A DNA stretch of 64,000 nt from CAWAQA01 sp963784065 (GCA_963784065.1 CAWAQA010000001.1:372001-436000); one strand, 5' to 3'; positions 54,213-63,823 are shown, counted from the first letter of the stretch. Notes: generated by a model from the sequence alone, not told the origin. Numbers and translations are program-made.

Positions 54213-55962
54213 ATGAGCAATAGGCGTTTCGCATTCGTAATCGCAATCCTGGCGGTCTTCACCGCCACCGACGGCTATGCCCAGCGTTGGATGAAGCAGG
54301 ACGCCGCGTTGAACGACGCGGCCGTGTCCGGCAGGAAGCCCCGCGTGATCGTGCGCTACCGTCGAGGGCTCCTCCGAGCGCCTCAGGTCGCGTTTCGATA
54401 AAAATGGCAAGCACTCGCGCGATCACGCCAGCATCGGTGCCCTCTCGCTGGAGGTGTCGCGCAAAGAGCTCGAGTCGCTGGACAACGACCCGGACGTCAT
54501 CGGCCTGTCGCTCGACGCGGAAGTCCGCAGCGCGGCGACGACCGTTCAAGGTGGGACGACCGGCGTCGACGTGCAGCGGCTGCGCGCGATCGTCGGCGCG
54601 CCCAGGGGCCTGACGGGCAAGAACGTCGGCGTCGTGGTGATCGACTCCGGGATCGCGCGATACGCCTGACCTCGCCGTCACGGCCACCGTCGACTTCACC
54701 AAGGGCAGCCCCCGGCTGATTCGCCCGTCCGATGGCTACGGGCACGGCACGCACGTGGCGGGACTGATTGCCGGCAACGGCGCCATGTCGAATGGCAAGT
54801 ATGTCGGGATCGCCCCCGGCGTCAGGCTCTATTCCTTCAAGGTGCTGGACGCGCAGGGCAGCGGCTACACGAGCGACGTGATCGAAGCGATCGATCTCGC
54901 GGTCCAGTACAAGCGGACTGGTGGGGATCGACGTCATCAACCTGTCGCTGGGTCATCCGATCTATGAACCCGCCGCGACCGACCCCCTCGTGCAGGCGGT
55001 TGAGCGGGCGACGGCGGCGGGCATCGTCGTGATCGCCTCGGCCGGCAATCACGGCACGAACCGGGAGAACGGCGAGATCGGCTACGCCGGCATCACCTCG
55101 CCCGGCAACGCGCCGTCGGCGCTGACGATCGGGTCGGTCAACACGGCAGGCACGCTCACGCGCTCGGACGACACCGTGTCGCCGTTCAGCTCGCGCGGGC
55201 CAACGTGGATTGACGGCCTGCTCCAAGCCGGACGTGCTCGCGCCGGGGCAGGGCCTCGTGGCCATCTCCGCCTACGGGACCAAGCTCCAATCAGACAAGA
55301 GGTTCCGCGCAGACACGGCGCCGTACATTCGCCTGAGCGGCACCAGCATGGCGTCGGCGGTCGCGACCGGCGTGGTGGCGCTCATGGTCGAGGCCAATCG
55401 CGTCGACGAGGGTTACGGCAAGCCGCTGACGCCCAACGTGGTGAAGGCGGTGCTTCAATACACCGCTATCCCGCTGGCCGACGACGACACCGCGACCCCG
55501 TCTGCTCTCGAGCAGGGGACGGGCGGCATCAATGCCGCTGGCGCGATTGCGCTGACGCGCGCGATCGAGCCGTCGGCTCCGGTTGGCCGGTGGTGGCTCG
55601 AGACGGCGGTGCAGCCGTTCACGACCTTCGGCGCGCAGCCCCTTAAGTGGGCGCAGCACATCGTCTGGGGCGACCACATCGTGTGGGGCGACTCGGTGAT
55701 GGTCAACGCCATTGCCTGGGCGCAGCACATCGTCTGGGGCGACCACATCGTGTGGGGCGACAGCCTGCCTACGGGATCGAACTTCGTGCGAGAGACGCTC
55801 GGCGTCTGGAGCTCGCACGTGGTCTGGGGCGACAACTTCGTGAGCGTGCTCGCGAACCATGTCGTGTGGGGTGATCTCGCGGATCACATCGTGTGGGGCG
55901 ACCACGTTGTGTGGGGCGACCACGTTGTCTGGGGCGACTCGCTCCTGGACAACCTCTTCTAG
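54213..55962 (+). CDS. Subtilisin-like (S8) secreted protease with C-terminal VWGD repeats (frameshifts)
   Basis: Signal peptide MSNRRFAFVIAILAVFTATDGYAQ, then an I9-like prodomain (RVIVRYR, LSLEVSRKELESLDNDPDVI). The catalytic triad is complete: Asp in VGVVVIDSGIA, His in GYGHGTHVAGLIAG, Ser in LSGTSMASAVATGVVALM; the oxyanion Asn is in VVIASAGNHGT. About four indels (54367, 54660, 54915, 55213) split the frame. The last 100 residues hold nine VWGD units as [HN]-[IV]-V-W-G-D-type hexads (e.g. WAQHIVWGDHIVWGD). About 580 residues. It precedes a membrane protein by 14 bases. Confidence 0.86.
55648..55940 (+). repeat. DNA repeats encoding the VWGD hexads
   Basis: The 45-base unit at 55648-55692 recurs exactly at 55717-55761, 69 bases (23 codons) later. 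Shorter CACATCGTGTGGGGCGAC/CACGTTGTGTGGGGCGAC units follow to 55940. Because the copies are in frame, the repeat number can change without breaking the protein. Confidence 0.85.
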
Positions 55963-55976
55963 GGAGAATCATCATC

Positions 55977-56687
55977 ATGAATCTCCTATTCATCTACGTC
56001 GCCGCCGTCATCGCCGCCGGCATCGGCGCGCTGGCGGGATTTGCGCCGGTCGAATATCCGCCGGTCCTGCTCGCGGCCACGCTCCTCGGGGCGATGCTGG
56101 TCGTGTCGCTCTTCAAGCTGCGCCTGCCGCTCGCGAACGGGCCGTCCACGATATCGATGGCGTTTGTCGTTGACTTCGTGGCGCTGCTCACCGCGGGTGT
56201 GGACGTGGCCATGATCATCGCCGTCGTCGGCGTGCTGGTGCAGTGCTGTGTCCGCGTCCGCCGCCGGCAGCCGTGGTATCGCACCGCGTTCAGCGTGGCG
56301 ACCGTCGCCCTCTCCGTTCAGGCCGCGGGTTGGACCTGGGCGGCGTTCGGCGGATCCATCGCCGACGTCAGCGTCGCGACCATCCTGCCGCTGGCGGCGA
56401 TGGCAGTGGCGTACTTCGCGGTCGATGCCGGCCTCGTCGCCGGCGCCATCGCGCTGTCGAGCGGCGCGTCGCAGGAACTGGACACGCAGCCGTTCCTGGC
56501 CACCGCGCCCGGCTACGTTCTCGCGGCCGCGGTCGCGGTCGCGGTGAGCATCATGGTGCGGCAGCAGGCGTACGCGCTCGTGCCGCTCGCAGCGGCGCCG
56601 ATGCTCGGATGCCACCTCGCCTACGACGCCGTGTTCCGCCGGATGGCGTCGCGGCTCAGGGGCGCGCCGGACACCGCGTCCGTCTGA
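55977..56687 (+). CDS. Multi-pass membrane protein of unknown function
   Basis: A 236-residue intact protein with about seven hydrophobic segments (LLFIYVAAVIAAGIGALAGF, VLLAATLLGAMLVVSLF, VALLTAGVDVAMIIAVVGVL, VSVATILPLAAMAVAYFAV and others). The layout (LPLANGPSTISMAFVVDFVA) resembles the membrane input domain found in front of some HD-GYP and diguanylate cyclase proteins, but no such output domain is attached. It follows the VWGD protease gene by 14 bases with a GGGAGAAT ribosome site, so the two are probably one operon. Function unknown. Confidence 0.7.
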   Translation: MNLLFIYVAAVIAAGIGALAGFAPVEYPPVLLAATLLGAMLVVSLFKLRLPLANGPSTISMAFVVDFVALLTAGVDVAMIIAVVGVLVQCCVRVRRRQPWYRTAFSVATVALSVQAAGWTWAAFGGSIADVSVATILPLAAMAVAYFAVDAGLVAGAIALSSGASQELDTQPFLATAPGYVLAAAVAVAVSIMVRQQAYALVPLAAAPMLGCHLAYDAVFRRMASRLRGAPDTASV

Positions 56688-56701
56688 GCGCCCTCTCAAG
56701 T

Positions 56702-56725
56702 GGCTTCCGGCTGCAGCCGGAAGCC
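56702..56725. repeat. REP-like palindrome (GGCTTCCGGCT type)
   Basis: GGCTTCCGGCT (56702-56712) and AGCCGGAAGCC (56715-56725) form perfect 11-bp arms with loop GC. CCGCCTGAAGGCGG follows at 56737. It lies between convergent genes and may be a terminator. Confidence 0.7.
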
Positions 56726-56782
56726 GCGTTCTCATCCGCCTGAAGGCGGAAGCCGACGGCAGCTTCTGTCTCCTCGTCACCG

Positions 56783-57266
56783 TCAGATCGGCTCGAACAC
56801 GCCGGTCTGACGGTTCTTCCTCACCTTGTCCCATGCGAAGTGCTGCCCGTTCATGGCGATGTAGACGCCTGGCGGCAGCGTCTGCGCGAACGACAGCGCG
56901 CTTCCCAGGTTGAACAGGCCGTCCGAGCTGCCGAAGGCGTAGGGAATCATCGCGCCGGTCAGCACGATCGTCTTGCCGGCGACGCCGCCGGCGAGCGCCG
57001 CGGCGGTCTCCACCATCGTGTCGGTCCCGTGCGTGACGACGATGCGGCGCTCCTCGCACTGCCGGCAGTTGCGGACGATGAGCTCGCGGTCGCTCGTCGG
57101 TCATCTCGAGGCTGTCGATCATCATCAGCGTGCGGACGGACACCTCGACGCGCGATCGTCCCAGCCGGAGCATCTCCGGCAGGTGCGTGTCGCCGAACGA
57201 CAGGCCGCCGCGGATCTCGTCGTAGGTCTTGTCGAAGGTGCCGCCGGTCACGAAGATGCGAATCAT
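56783..57266 (-). CDS. Asparaginase-like protein, short form (one frameshift)
   Basis: MIRIFVTGGTFDKTYDEIRG carries the first catalytic Thr (TGGT). After an indel near 57100 comes VRNCRQCEERRIVVTHGTDT with the second Thr, then MVETAAALAGGVAGKTIVL and GAMIPYAFGSSDGLFNLGSA. The protein ends ...KNRQTGVFEPI, about 160 residues, so only the N-terminal asparaginase domain is present. Such single-domain forms are common and their activity is uncertain. It hydrolyses asparagine or a related amide, by family inference. ATG 57266 overlaps the stop of the small membrane peptide gene. Confidence 0.82.
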
Positions 57267-57355
57267 CGCCGGGTGCGATCGCGCAGCAGACCGCCAATCA
57301 TCCAGAACACGACAATCACCACGATGAGGGCGATGACGAACTTGCCGAAGATCAT
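57263..57355 (-). CDS. 30-residue single-span membrane peptide
   Basis: A small gene whose product reads MIFGKFVIALIVVIVVFWMI then GGLLRDRTRR: one hydrophobic helix with a positively charged C-terminus, so N-out/C-in topology is expected. Its ATG (57353-57355) overlaps the symporter stop as ATGA, and its TGA (57263-57265) overlaps the asparaginase start. Two precise 4-base overlaps with homologous-family genes on both sides make it very unlikely to be chance. It may be a subunit or regulator of the symporter. Confidence 0.75.
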   Translation of the reverse strand: MIFGKFVIALIVVIVVFWMIGGLLRDRTRR

Positions 57356-59061
57356 CGTTCAGACCTGACGCGCGCGCCGCCCACGATCCACCTCGCTGAC
57401 GGCGAGACCCGCGATGACGACCGCGACGGCGCCGATGACGTTGTGCCAGAGAAAGGCGACGTCGGTCGACGCTCGCCGCCCACGCCACGGACACCATGCC
57501 GGCAATCAGCCCGACGAACGCGCCGTTGCCCGTGGCGCGCGGAAAGGCGACGGCCAGGATGAACACGCCGAGGATCGAGCCATAGAAGAACGACCCGAAC
57601 CGGTTCACGACCTCGATCAGCGAGCCCAGCTCGGCCGCCCAGACGGCAACCGCGCACGCAAACAGGCCCCACAGCCCCGTGGCAATCTTCGACACGGTCA
57701 GGTAGTGGGCATCCGACGCCTCGGGCTTGAAGCGGCGCCGGTAGAAGTCAATCACGGTCGCGGTCGACAGCGAGTTCAGCTCGCCGGCGATCGTGTCGGT
57801 CGCGGCCATCAGGATGGCCACGATCAGCAGGCCGATGAGGCCGATGGGAAGCTGCGTGAGGATGAACGTCGGGATGATGTAGTTGACGTCGGTGAACGTC
57901 CGGTCGCCCGTCGTCTCCCGAACGAGCCCCGCCGCCCTGTCACGTACGGCCTGCACCGCCGACTCACCCTCTCGCAGGGTCTGTTGCGCCGTGGCGATCT
58001 GCTCGGCGTTGCCGCTGTCGCGCACCACCGCCAGCGAGGTCCCGGCGGCGCGGCGCACCGTGAGCGCCTCGTCGAACTCCGCCTGGAGGGCGGCGTAGGC
58101 CGGCGCCGCTTCGCTTTGCCGGAGCCGCTCCTCCTGCACGCTGCTGAACAGGAGCGGCGGCGGCGTGAACACGTAGAACACGAAGACGAAGACGCCGAGC
58201 AACAGCACGACCACCTGCAGCGGAATCTTCCAATAGGCGCTCATCAGCAGCGAGCGTTTCGCTTCGTCCTCCGACCGCGCCGTGAGGTATCGCTGGACCT
58301 GGCTCTGGTCGGTGCCGAAGTAGGAACAGAAGAGGAACAGCGCCGCGATGGTCCCCGACCAGAACGTGTACTGATTGGTCAGGTCGAACGAGAAGTCGAA
58401 GCTGCGCAAGCGGCCCGTGGCGGCCGCGATGCCGAGGCTGTCGGCCACGCTGACCCCCGCGGGAAGGCCGAGGATCGCGGCCGCGATCATGGCGAACAGC
58501 CCGAAGACGATGAGCACCATGATCTTCACGTCGGTCCACGTCACCGCCTGGACGCCGCCGAACATCGTGTAGACCACGGCCGGCATCGTGATCGCCAGCG
58601 ACGTCGCGGTCAGATTCCAGCCGAGGACGAGCGACAGCACGACGGCCGGCGCCGACACGACGGCGCCGCACGACATCCCGCGCGAGACGAGGAACAGCAG
58701 GCTGGTAAAGCTGCGCGTCTTGCCGTCGAAGCGGCGCTCGAGGTACTGGTACGCCGTGTAGACGCCGGACCGGTAGAAGAACGGCACCAGCGTCACCGAC
58801 AGGATGACCATCGCCAGCGGGCAGGCCGAAGTAGAACTGGATGAAGCGCAGGCCGTCGGTGTAGCCCTGGCCCGTGGTCCCGATCATCGTGATGGCGCTG
58901 AGCTGCGTCGCCATCACCGAAATGCCGGCTGCCCACCACGGGATGCTGCGGTTGGCGAGGAAGTAGCCTTCGATGTGGTGGCTGTCTTTCGTCCGCTTCA
59001 GCCCGTCGTAGACGATCCAGGCGACGAATCCCACCAGGATCGTCCAGTCGATCCAGTGCAT
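57352..59061 (-). CDS. Sodium:solute symporter family protein (frameshifts)
   Basis: About 13 hydrophobic segments. N-terminal HWIDWTILVGFVAWIVYDGL, SHHIEGYFLANRSIPWWAAG and ISVMATQLSAITMIGTTGQG are the SSS signature. An indel near 58820 precedes VTLVPFFYRSGVYTAYQYLE, and RRFDGKTRSF; later segments include FCSYFGTDQSQVQRYLTARS. A cytoplasmic insert between TMs (about residues 300-370) is helical and charged. A second indel near 57475 lies close to the C-terminus. About 570 residues. It imports a small organic solute with sodium; substrate unknown. It heads a three-gene operon with the membrane peptide and asparaginase. Confidence 0.85.
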
Positions 59062-59146
59062 GTCAGAGGAACGCGTGCTGGAGCCACCAGAGCGCCGCGA
59101 GGACCGCTGTCTCGACTCAGCAGCGACCCTGATGTAGCTGCGGCTC

Positions 59147-60611
59147 TCACAGCGCCTCGCTCCGGGCGACGGAGCCGCGCGTCGGCGGAGGCCAGGGCAT
59201 CGCGCGATCCGGGCGAGCCAGGCTTGATCGCGGTCGAGCACGTCGCGCGAGACCTGCGAGCGCCCGGGCCGTCTCGTCGGGCGCCGGACCGCCGAGCGTG
59301 CGCCGCACCTCGACGAAGTGGCGCGGGCTCATGATCTCGGCGATCTGGGCGTCGCTGTACGTGCAGCGGCGCTGCCGAGCAGGTCGCTCGACACCGACGC
59401 CAGCATCGGCGCCGAGGGGCGCGTCCGGCCGCTCGCGATGCGCCTCGAGGAGCCGTCCGGCGATGCCGTGAGCCGTCTTGAACGGGATGCCGTGCTCGCG
59501 AACGAGATGATCGGCGAGCTCGGTCAGCGTCGTCCCGCCTTCCGCGGCACGCGACTCCAGGCGCGCGACGTCGAACGACGCGCCGCGCATCGCCGCGGCG
59601 ACCAGCGTCACGGTGCGCAGGGCGTCACGGAACATCGACGCGACGAGCGGCTGCAGGTCGTCTTCGGTGTCGACGATGTCGCCAAACGGCGTGTTGTGCA
59701 CGGCGAGCATGATGGCCGAGCGCCTGGCCGAGCGCCTTGCTGCCGATGGCGCGCGCGTGCTCGAGCGCCACGGGGTTGCGCTTCTGCGGCATGATGCTGC
59801 TCGACTGCACGAAGCCGTCCGCCAGCCGCAGGTAGCCGAACTCCATCGTGCACCAGAGCAGCATGTCCTGCACGACGCGGCCGAGACCCGCGAGCAGCAC
59901 CGACGCGGCCGACACGCTTTCGAGCAGATAGTCCACCGTCGCGATGCTTCCGTAGGTGTTGCCGGTGGGGCCGTCGAACCCGAGCAGGTCGCTCGTGAGA
60001 TGGCGATCGATCTGGAATCCGGTGCCGGTAATCGCGCACGATCCCAGCGGGTTCCGGTTCGTGCACGCATACGCGGCCTGCAGGCGCGTGGCGTCGCGCT
60101 CCAGCTGCTCGACGACGCCGAGCAGGTAGTGCGCGACAGTCGAGGGCTGCGCCGGCTGGGTGTGCGTATGCGCGGCGAAGAGCGTGTCGCGGTGCTGCGA
60201 TGGCGAGATCGATGCAGGCCCGCCCTCAGCTCCAGCGACGCGGCCAGGAGCGCCACGATGAACTCGCGCTGCCGCATCCGGTACATCGTCATGTCGATGT
60301 CGTTGCGGCTGCGGGCCGTGTGCAGCCGGCCGGCGACGTCCTCGCCGCAGGCCCTGACGAGCAGACGCTCGACGTAGAAGAACAGGTCCTCGCACGTCCC
60401 GTCGTACGGCGTCGAATCGGATGTCGGTCAGCGAAATCGAGTCCAGCGCCCCGCGCAGCGTGCGCGCATCCGCCCGGCTGACGATGCCGCGATCGGCGAG
60501 CATCACCAGGTGCGCGTAATGGATCGCCATCAGCGGCGCGAGGAACAGCGTCTTGGCGTCCTCGAAGTTCTCGTTGAGGACCTGCGAGACGTATTGAGGA
60601 TCGAACCTCAC
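59147..60611 (-). CDS. ArgH-like lyase of the fumarase/aspartase superfamily (frameshifts)
   Basis: Starts at GTG 60611 (VRFDPQYVSQVLNENFEDAK). After indels it reads TARSRNDIDMTMYRMRQRE (an ArgH motif), HTHTQPAQPSTVAHYLLGV, NRNPLGSCAITGTGFQIDRH and the superfamily signature SSSIMPQKRNPVALEHARA. The C-terminal part (VHNTPFGDIVDTEDDLQPLV, AYSDAQIAEIMSPRHFVEVR) also follows ArgH. At least four indels occur; joined length is about 485 residues. Argininosuccinate lyase splits argininosuccinate to arginine and fumarate. No other arginine gene is nearby, so a related substrate remains possible. Confidence 0.78.
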
Positions 60612-60744
60612 AGCCGCAGTATAGCGCCGCCTTCCAGGGTGTCGTTGACTGTCACGGCTGCAGAGACCAGAAGGCACGAGACCGTTAGGCAGTCTGTGCG
60701 CTCGTGTCGAAGACGTCTGTGGTTCGTGCTCTTTCGCGCACGAA
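60612..60744. repeat. Intergenic hairpin with CTCTGTGGTTCG-type sequence
   Basis: GTTCGTGC (60722-60729) pairs with GCACGAAC (60738-60745) and abuts TCTGTGGTTCG, a fragment of the CCACAGAG-family arm. The 133-base gap lies between two genes of the same strand, just after the M61 stop. Confidence 0.5.
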
Positions 60745-62590
60745 CTAGACAGAGCCGTTCGCCTTCAGCCAGCGCTCGCGCTGGCGCGCCTGTTCCTCCG
60801 TGGCGTTCGGGTCGATCTCGAGCCTCCACTCGCGCGGCGGCTCCGCTCCGAGGCGCACGTCCAGGCGGTGGAGCTGCTCGCGGCGGGCGACGAGCACCGT
60901 CACCTTGTCCTCCGGCTTGTACTGCTCCAGGCGAGTGGCGAGCTGATCGGCGCGCACGCGGAAGTCGTCGATCGCGAGGATCTCGTCGTCGACGTTGAAA
61001 CCGGCCTCGAACGCCGGCGTGCCGCGGCGCACCTGCGAGACGACGAGCCGGCCGTTGTCGTTGCGCGTGGTCGCGCCGAGATACGCGCGCGTGCCCGGCA
61101 CCGTGGGACGGAAGCGCAGCCCGAACGTCTTCAACGCCTCCGAGTAGTCGAGCTCGGCCGTGCCCTCGATCGCCGCTGTCCCAGAACGACGCCAGGCTCG
61201 TCCCCGCAACCTGTTCCGCCACCGAACGGAAATCGGCGGGCGTGAAGCCGCGCGCGCCGGCATAGCGCTCGGTACGCCGCTCGCATGACGTCGTCGAGGC
61301 TGCGCGCTCCCTTCGTGACGTTGCGGATCTTCGCGTCGAGCAGGAACGCGATGACGAGTCCCTTCTCGTAGTAGCTGATGGAGACGTTGCTGCGAATTCT
61401 CGTCGGGACGGTAGTACCTTGATCCACGCATCGAAGGACGCGAGCTCCGCCGACTGCACGAGACGGCCCGGCGCCGTCTGCACGACCTCGATGTGGCTGG
61501 AGAGGTTCTCCAGGTACTCGTCCCGCGTCGACAGATCGGCGCGGTGCACCAGCAGCTCCCCGTAGTAGTCCGTCACGCCTTCCGCGATCCACAGGCTCCG
61601 GGTGTGAACCTCGTTCTCGTAGTCGAAAGGCCCGAGCTCCACGGGGCGCAGGCGTTTGACGTTCCAGGCGTGAAAGAACTCGTGGCTGGCCAGCTCCAGC
61701 CAGCCAAGGTAGGCGCGTCGCGTCCTCGTCGTGAACCGGCTCGTGATGAGGACGGTCGAGTTCAGGTGCTCGAGGCCGCCGCCCGGCTCGGTGCCGGTGA
61801 GGATGTTGATGAAGAGATACTTGTCGTAGGGAAGCAATCCCCAGAAGCGGCGCTGCTCGCGGACCATCGCTTCGAGATCCTTCACCGCCTTCGCGCCGTC
61901 GAACAGGCCAGCCTCGCCCTCGTTCACGAGGTAGTGCTTCTTCCCGTCGATGGTGAACTCGTGGACGCTCGGATTGCCCAGGAGGAACGGGGAATCGACG
62001 AGCGTGTCGTAGTCGGGCGCGCGATACCGATGATCGCCGCCGCTCATTTCGGCCAGGCCGGTCACCGATCGCCGCCATCCCTGGGGCAGGTTGATGACGA
62101 CTTCGTGGGGCCGCGCGACGCCGTCGGGCAGCGTCATGAACGTCGGTGCGCCGTTGATCAGCGCGAACCCGGCGTCGATCCAGTTGGTGCGCACGCTCAT
62201 CTCGCGGCCGTACACGCGATACTTCACGGTCACCGTCCGGCTGCCGCCCGTGGTGACGCGCCAGCGGTTCTTGTCGGATTTCTCGACCGCGCGCGCGCGC
62301 CCGTCCGCGCCGGTCGCCGTGACCGCTTCGACGTGGCGCGAGTACTCGCGCACCAGGTACGAGCCAGGCGTCCAGACCGCCATCATCAACTCCACCTCGG
62401 CACGTCCGCCGGTCGGGACCTCCGCGGACACCTCCGCGTAGTGCGTCTGCGGCGCGGTGAAGCTCAACGTGTAACGGATGGGCTCTGCGGTGGCCTGCGC
62501 GTGCGCCGGGGCAGCGTATGTCATGACGAGAACGGCGAGAAGCAGCCGCGTGAATCCTTGCGACCATGTTTCGTATTCTATAGACTTCAA
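60745..62590 (-). CDS. M61 family glycyl aminopeptidase-like protein with PDZ domain (frameshifts)
   Basis: A signal peptide (LLLAVLVMTYAAPAHA) follows a short N-terminal extension. The beta-sandwich domain reads HYAEVSAEVPTGGRAEVELM and TPGSYLVREYSRHVEAVTA, typical of M61. The zinc motif is LASHEFFHAWNVKRLRPVEL (HExxH) and the downstream Glu is in SLWIAEGVTDYYGELLVHRA. A PDZ domain follows: AYLGATTRNDNGRLVVSQVR, FNVDDEILAIDDFRV. It ends ERWLKANGSV. At least three indels lie at 61185-61430. About 615 residues. It acts in the periplasm on peptides with N-terminal Gly or Ala, by family inference. Confidence 0.85.
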
Positions 62591-62595
62591 AGGAG

Positions 62596-62841
62596 TTGCG
62601 CCTCAAGATCCTGTTTTCGACCGATCACCGCGTGATCGGGCTCCAGTACGCCCTCACCAGCCTGGGTTTCCTGCTCATCGGCTTCGCCCTCGTCGTCATC
62701 ATCCGGTGGCAGCTGGCGTATCCAGGACGGTCGATTCCCCTGCTCGGCGTCATCGCGCCTGAGGTCTACAACCAGCTCGGCGCCATGCACGGGACGATCA
62801 TGATCTTCATGCCGATGTTCGTCCAGGTCTGGCCGGCGTGA
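62596..62841 (+). pseudogene. N-terminal remnant of cytochrome c oxidase subunit I
   Basis: 81 codons from TTG 62596. STDHRVIGLQYALTSLGFLL is the standard subunit I start, and NQLGAMHGTIMIFMPMF contains the heme a His of helix II. After MFVQVWPA it stops. The next 400 codons of a normal subunit I, with CuB and heme a3 ligands, are missing. Homologous C-terminal text resumes directly afterwards in another frame. The start is doubtful because AGGAG abuts the TTG. It is either an internal deletion or an assembly join. Confidence 0.72.
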
Positions 62842-63280
62842 ACCGCCGCCTCTGGGACGGCGGCCGTACGCGGCGTTGGTGCTCGGTCTATTTCAGATCG
62901 TCTTCGTCGCGAACGTGGTCGGCAGCCTCGATTCGGACGCCGCGCGCGGCATCCGTGGGGCGCGACGACGCTGGAATGTGAGTCCACGGACGCGCTGCCG
63001 CTGGCGTACGGCAAACCGTTACGAGGACAGCATGCCGCCACCGCGCTCGTCAACATTCCACAGCACGACGCGTGCAGGTGCGGAAGGTCCCCTGATGGAT
63101 GTGTGTTCGTCTCGATGTGTCCGGTGTGTGACGCGCCTACGGACGCGGTTGTGCGCGAGAGCTTGAACCTCGGCATCTTCGTGCTGCTCGGCGTCACCGG
63201 TGTTGCCTGGCCGCGTGATGCGCTTCACGGCGTCAATTGCGCGACGCTCGAGAGACGCCCCGCTCCATGACATAGAGAGC
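62829..63280 (+). pseudogene. C-terminal remnant of cytochrome c oxidase subunit I and following text
   Basis: Reading across frames gives LAGVNRRLWDGG, then PYAALVLGLFQIVFVANVVG and WGATTLE, all from the last quarter of a caa3/bo3-type subunit I. Later ESLNLGIFVLLGVTGVAW (about 63150-63210) looks like the start of another small membrane protein. No intact frame spans the region. The 62842-63392 stretch contains no other gene. Confidence 0.6.
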
Positions 63281-63392
63281 AGCATTAGTCGCTGAGCGCG
63301 GCGGCATCGCGTTCGCGAGGCGAAAGCGTTTTGGCCCGGAGCTTGCTGAATAGATTGGCCGAGGGCAACCGGCCCACGAGGAGGAGCTTGGA

Positions 63393-63767
63393 ATGGCCAA
63401 GCGTAAAAGAGTGCTTCCGGCGCGGAAGCAGGGTGACCGGTCCCGCGACGACGAGTCGCTGCTGATTCGTTCCGCCGAAACGCTCGGTCGGACGATCGGA
63501 TCGCTGCAGCGGCAGCTTGACGGCGCCACCCGGCGCCTGTCCGAGAGGGCGGCTGATGTCATGGGCAGGATGCCCGACATCCCGCTCGTCGGAGGCGAGG
63601 ACTCGCGAAGGCGCGGAGCAAAGCGAAAGAAGAAGAAGGCGACGAAAACGGCCACACGGAAGCGCACCGCACGAAAGAGTGCCTCGTCGAGAAAGAGTGC
63701 CTCGTCGACGCGGAAGAGCGTCGCATCCCGGAGCCGGGCGGCGGCAAAGAGCTCGAAGAAGCGCTGA
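63393..63767 (+). CDS. Histone-H1-like basic protein
   Basis: A 124-residue intact protein. The N-terminus MAKRKRVLPARKQGDRSRDD is basic. A helical middle (SLLIRSAETLGRTIGSLQRQLDGATRRLSE in parts) follows, and the last 55 residues are almost only Lys, Arg, Ala, Ser and Thr (SRRRGAKRKKKKATKTATRK, KSASSRKSASSTRKSVASRS). Such tails occur in bacterial H1-like proteins (e.g. Hc1, BpH1, AlgP) that coat DNA. The tail is made of near-repeats, so its length may vary. AGGAGG lies before the ATG. DNA binding is inference from composition. Confidence 0.75.
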   Translation: MAKRKRVLPARKQGDRSRDDESLLIRSAETLGRTIGSLQRQLDGATRRLSERAADVMGRMPDIPLVGGEDSRRRGAKRKKKKATKTATRKRTARKSASSRKSASSTRKSVASRSRAAAKSSKKR

Positions 63768-63794
63768 CTCCGATCTTCCTGCGATCGGCGGCCC

Positions 63795-63800
63795 TATAAT
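63795..63800 (+). promoter_or_regulatory. Consensus -10 box before the last gene
   Basis: TATAAT at 63795-63800 matches the sigma-70 -10 consensus exactly in an otherwise GC-rich stretch. No good -35 is seen at the right distance. Transcription would begin near 63807, just before AGGAGG at 63811-63816. Confidence 0.5.
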
Positions 63801-63823
63801 CCGCTGTCGCAGGAGGATTCTTT

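Noticed and set aside
55648..55940. Possible CRISPR-like array of short repeats
   Set aside because: The repeats are in frame, have no unique spacers of constant length and encode the VWGD hexads of the protease; no cas genes are present.
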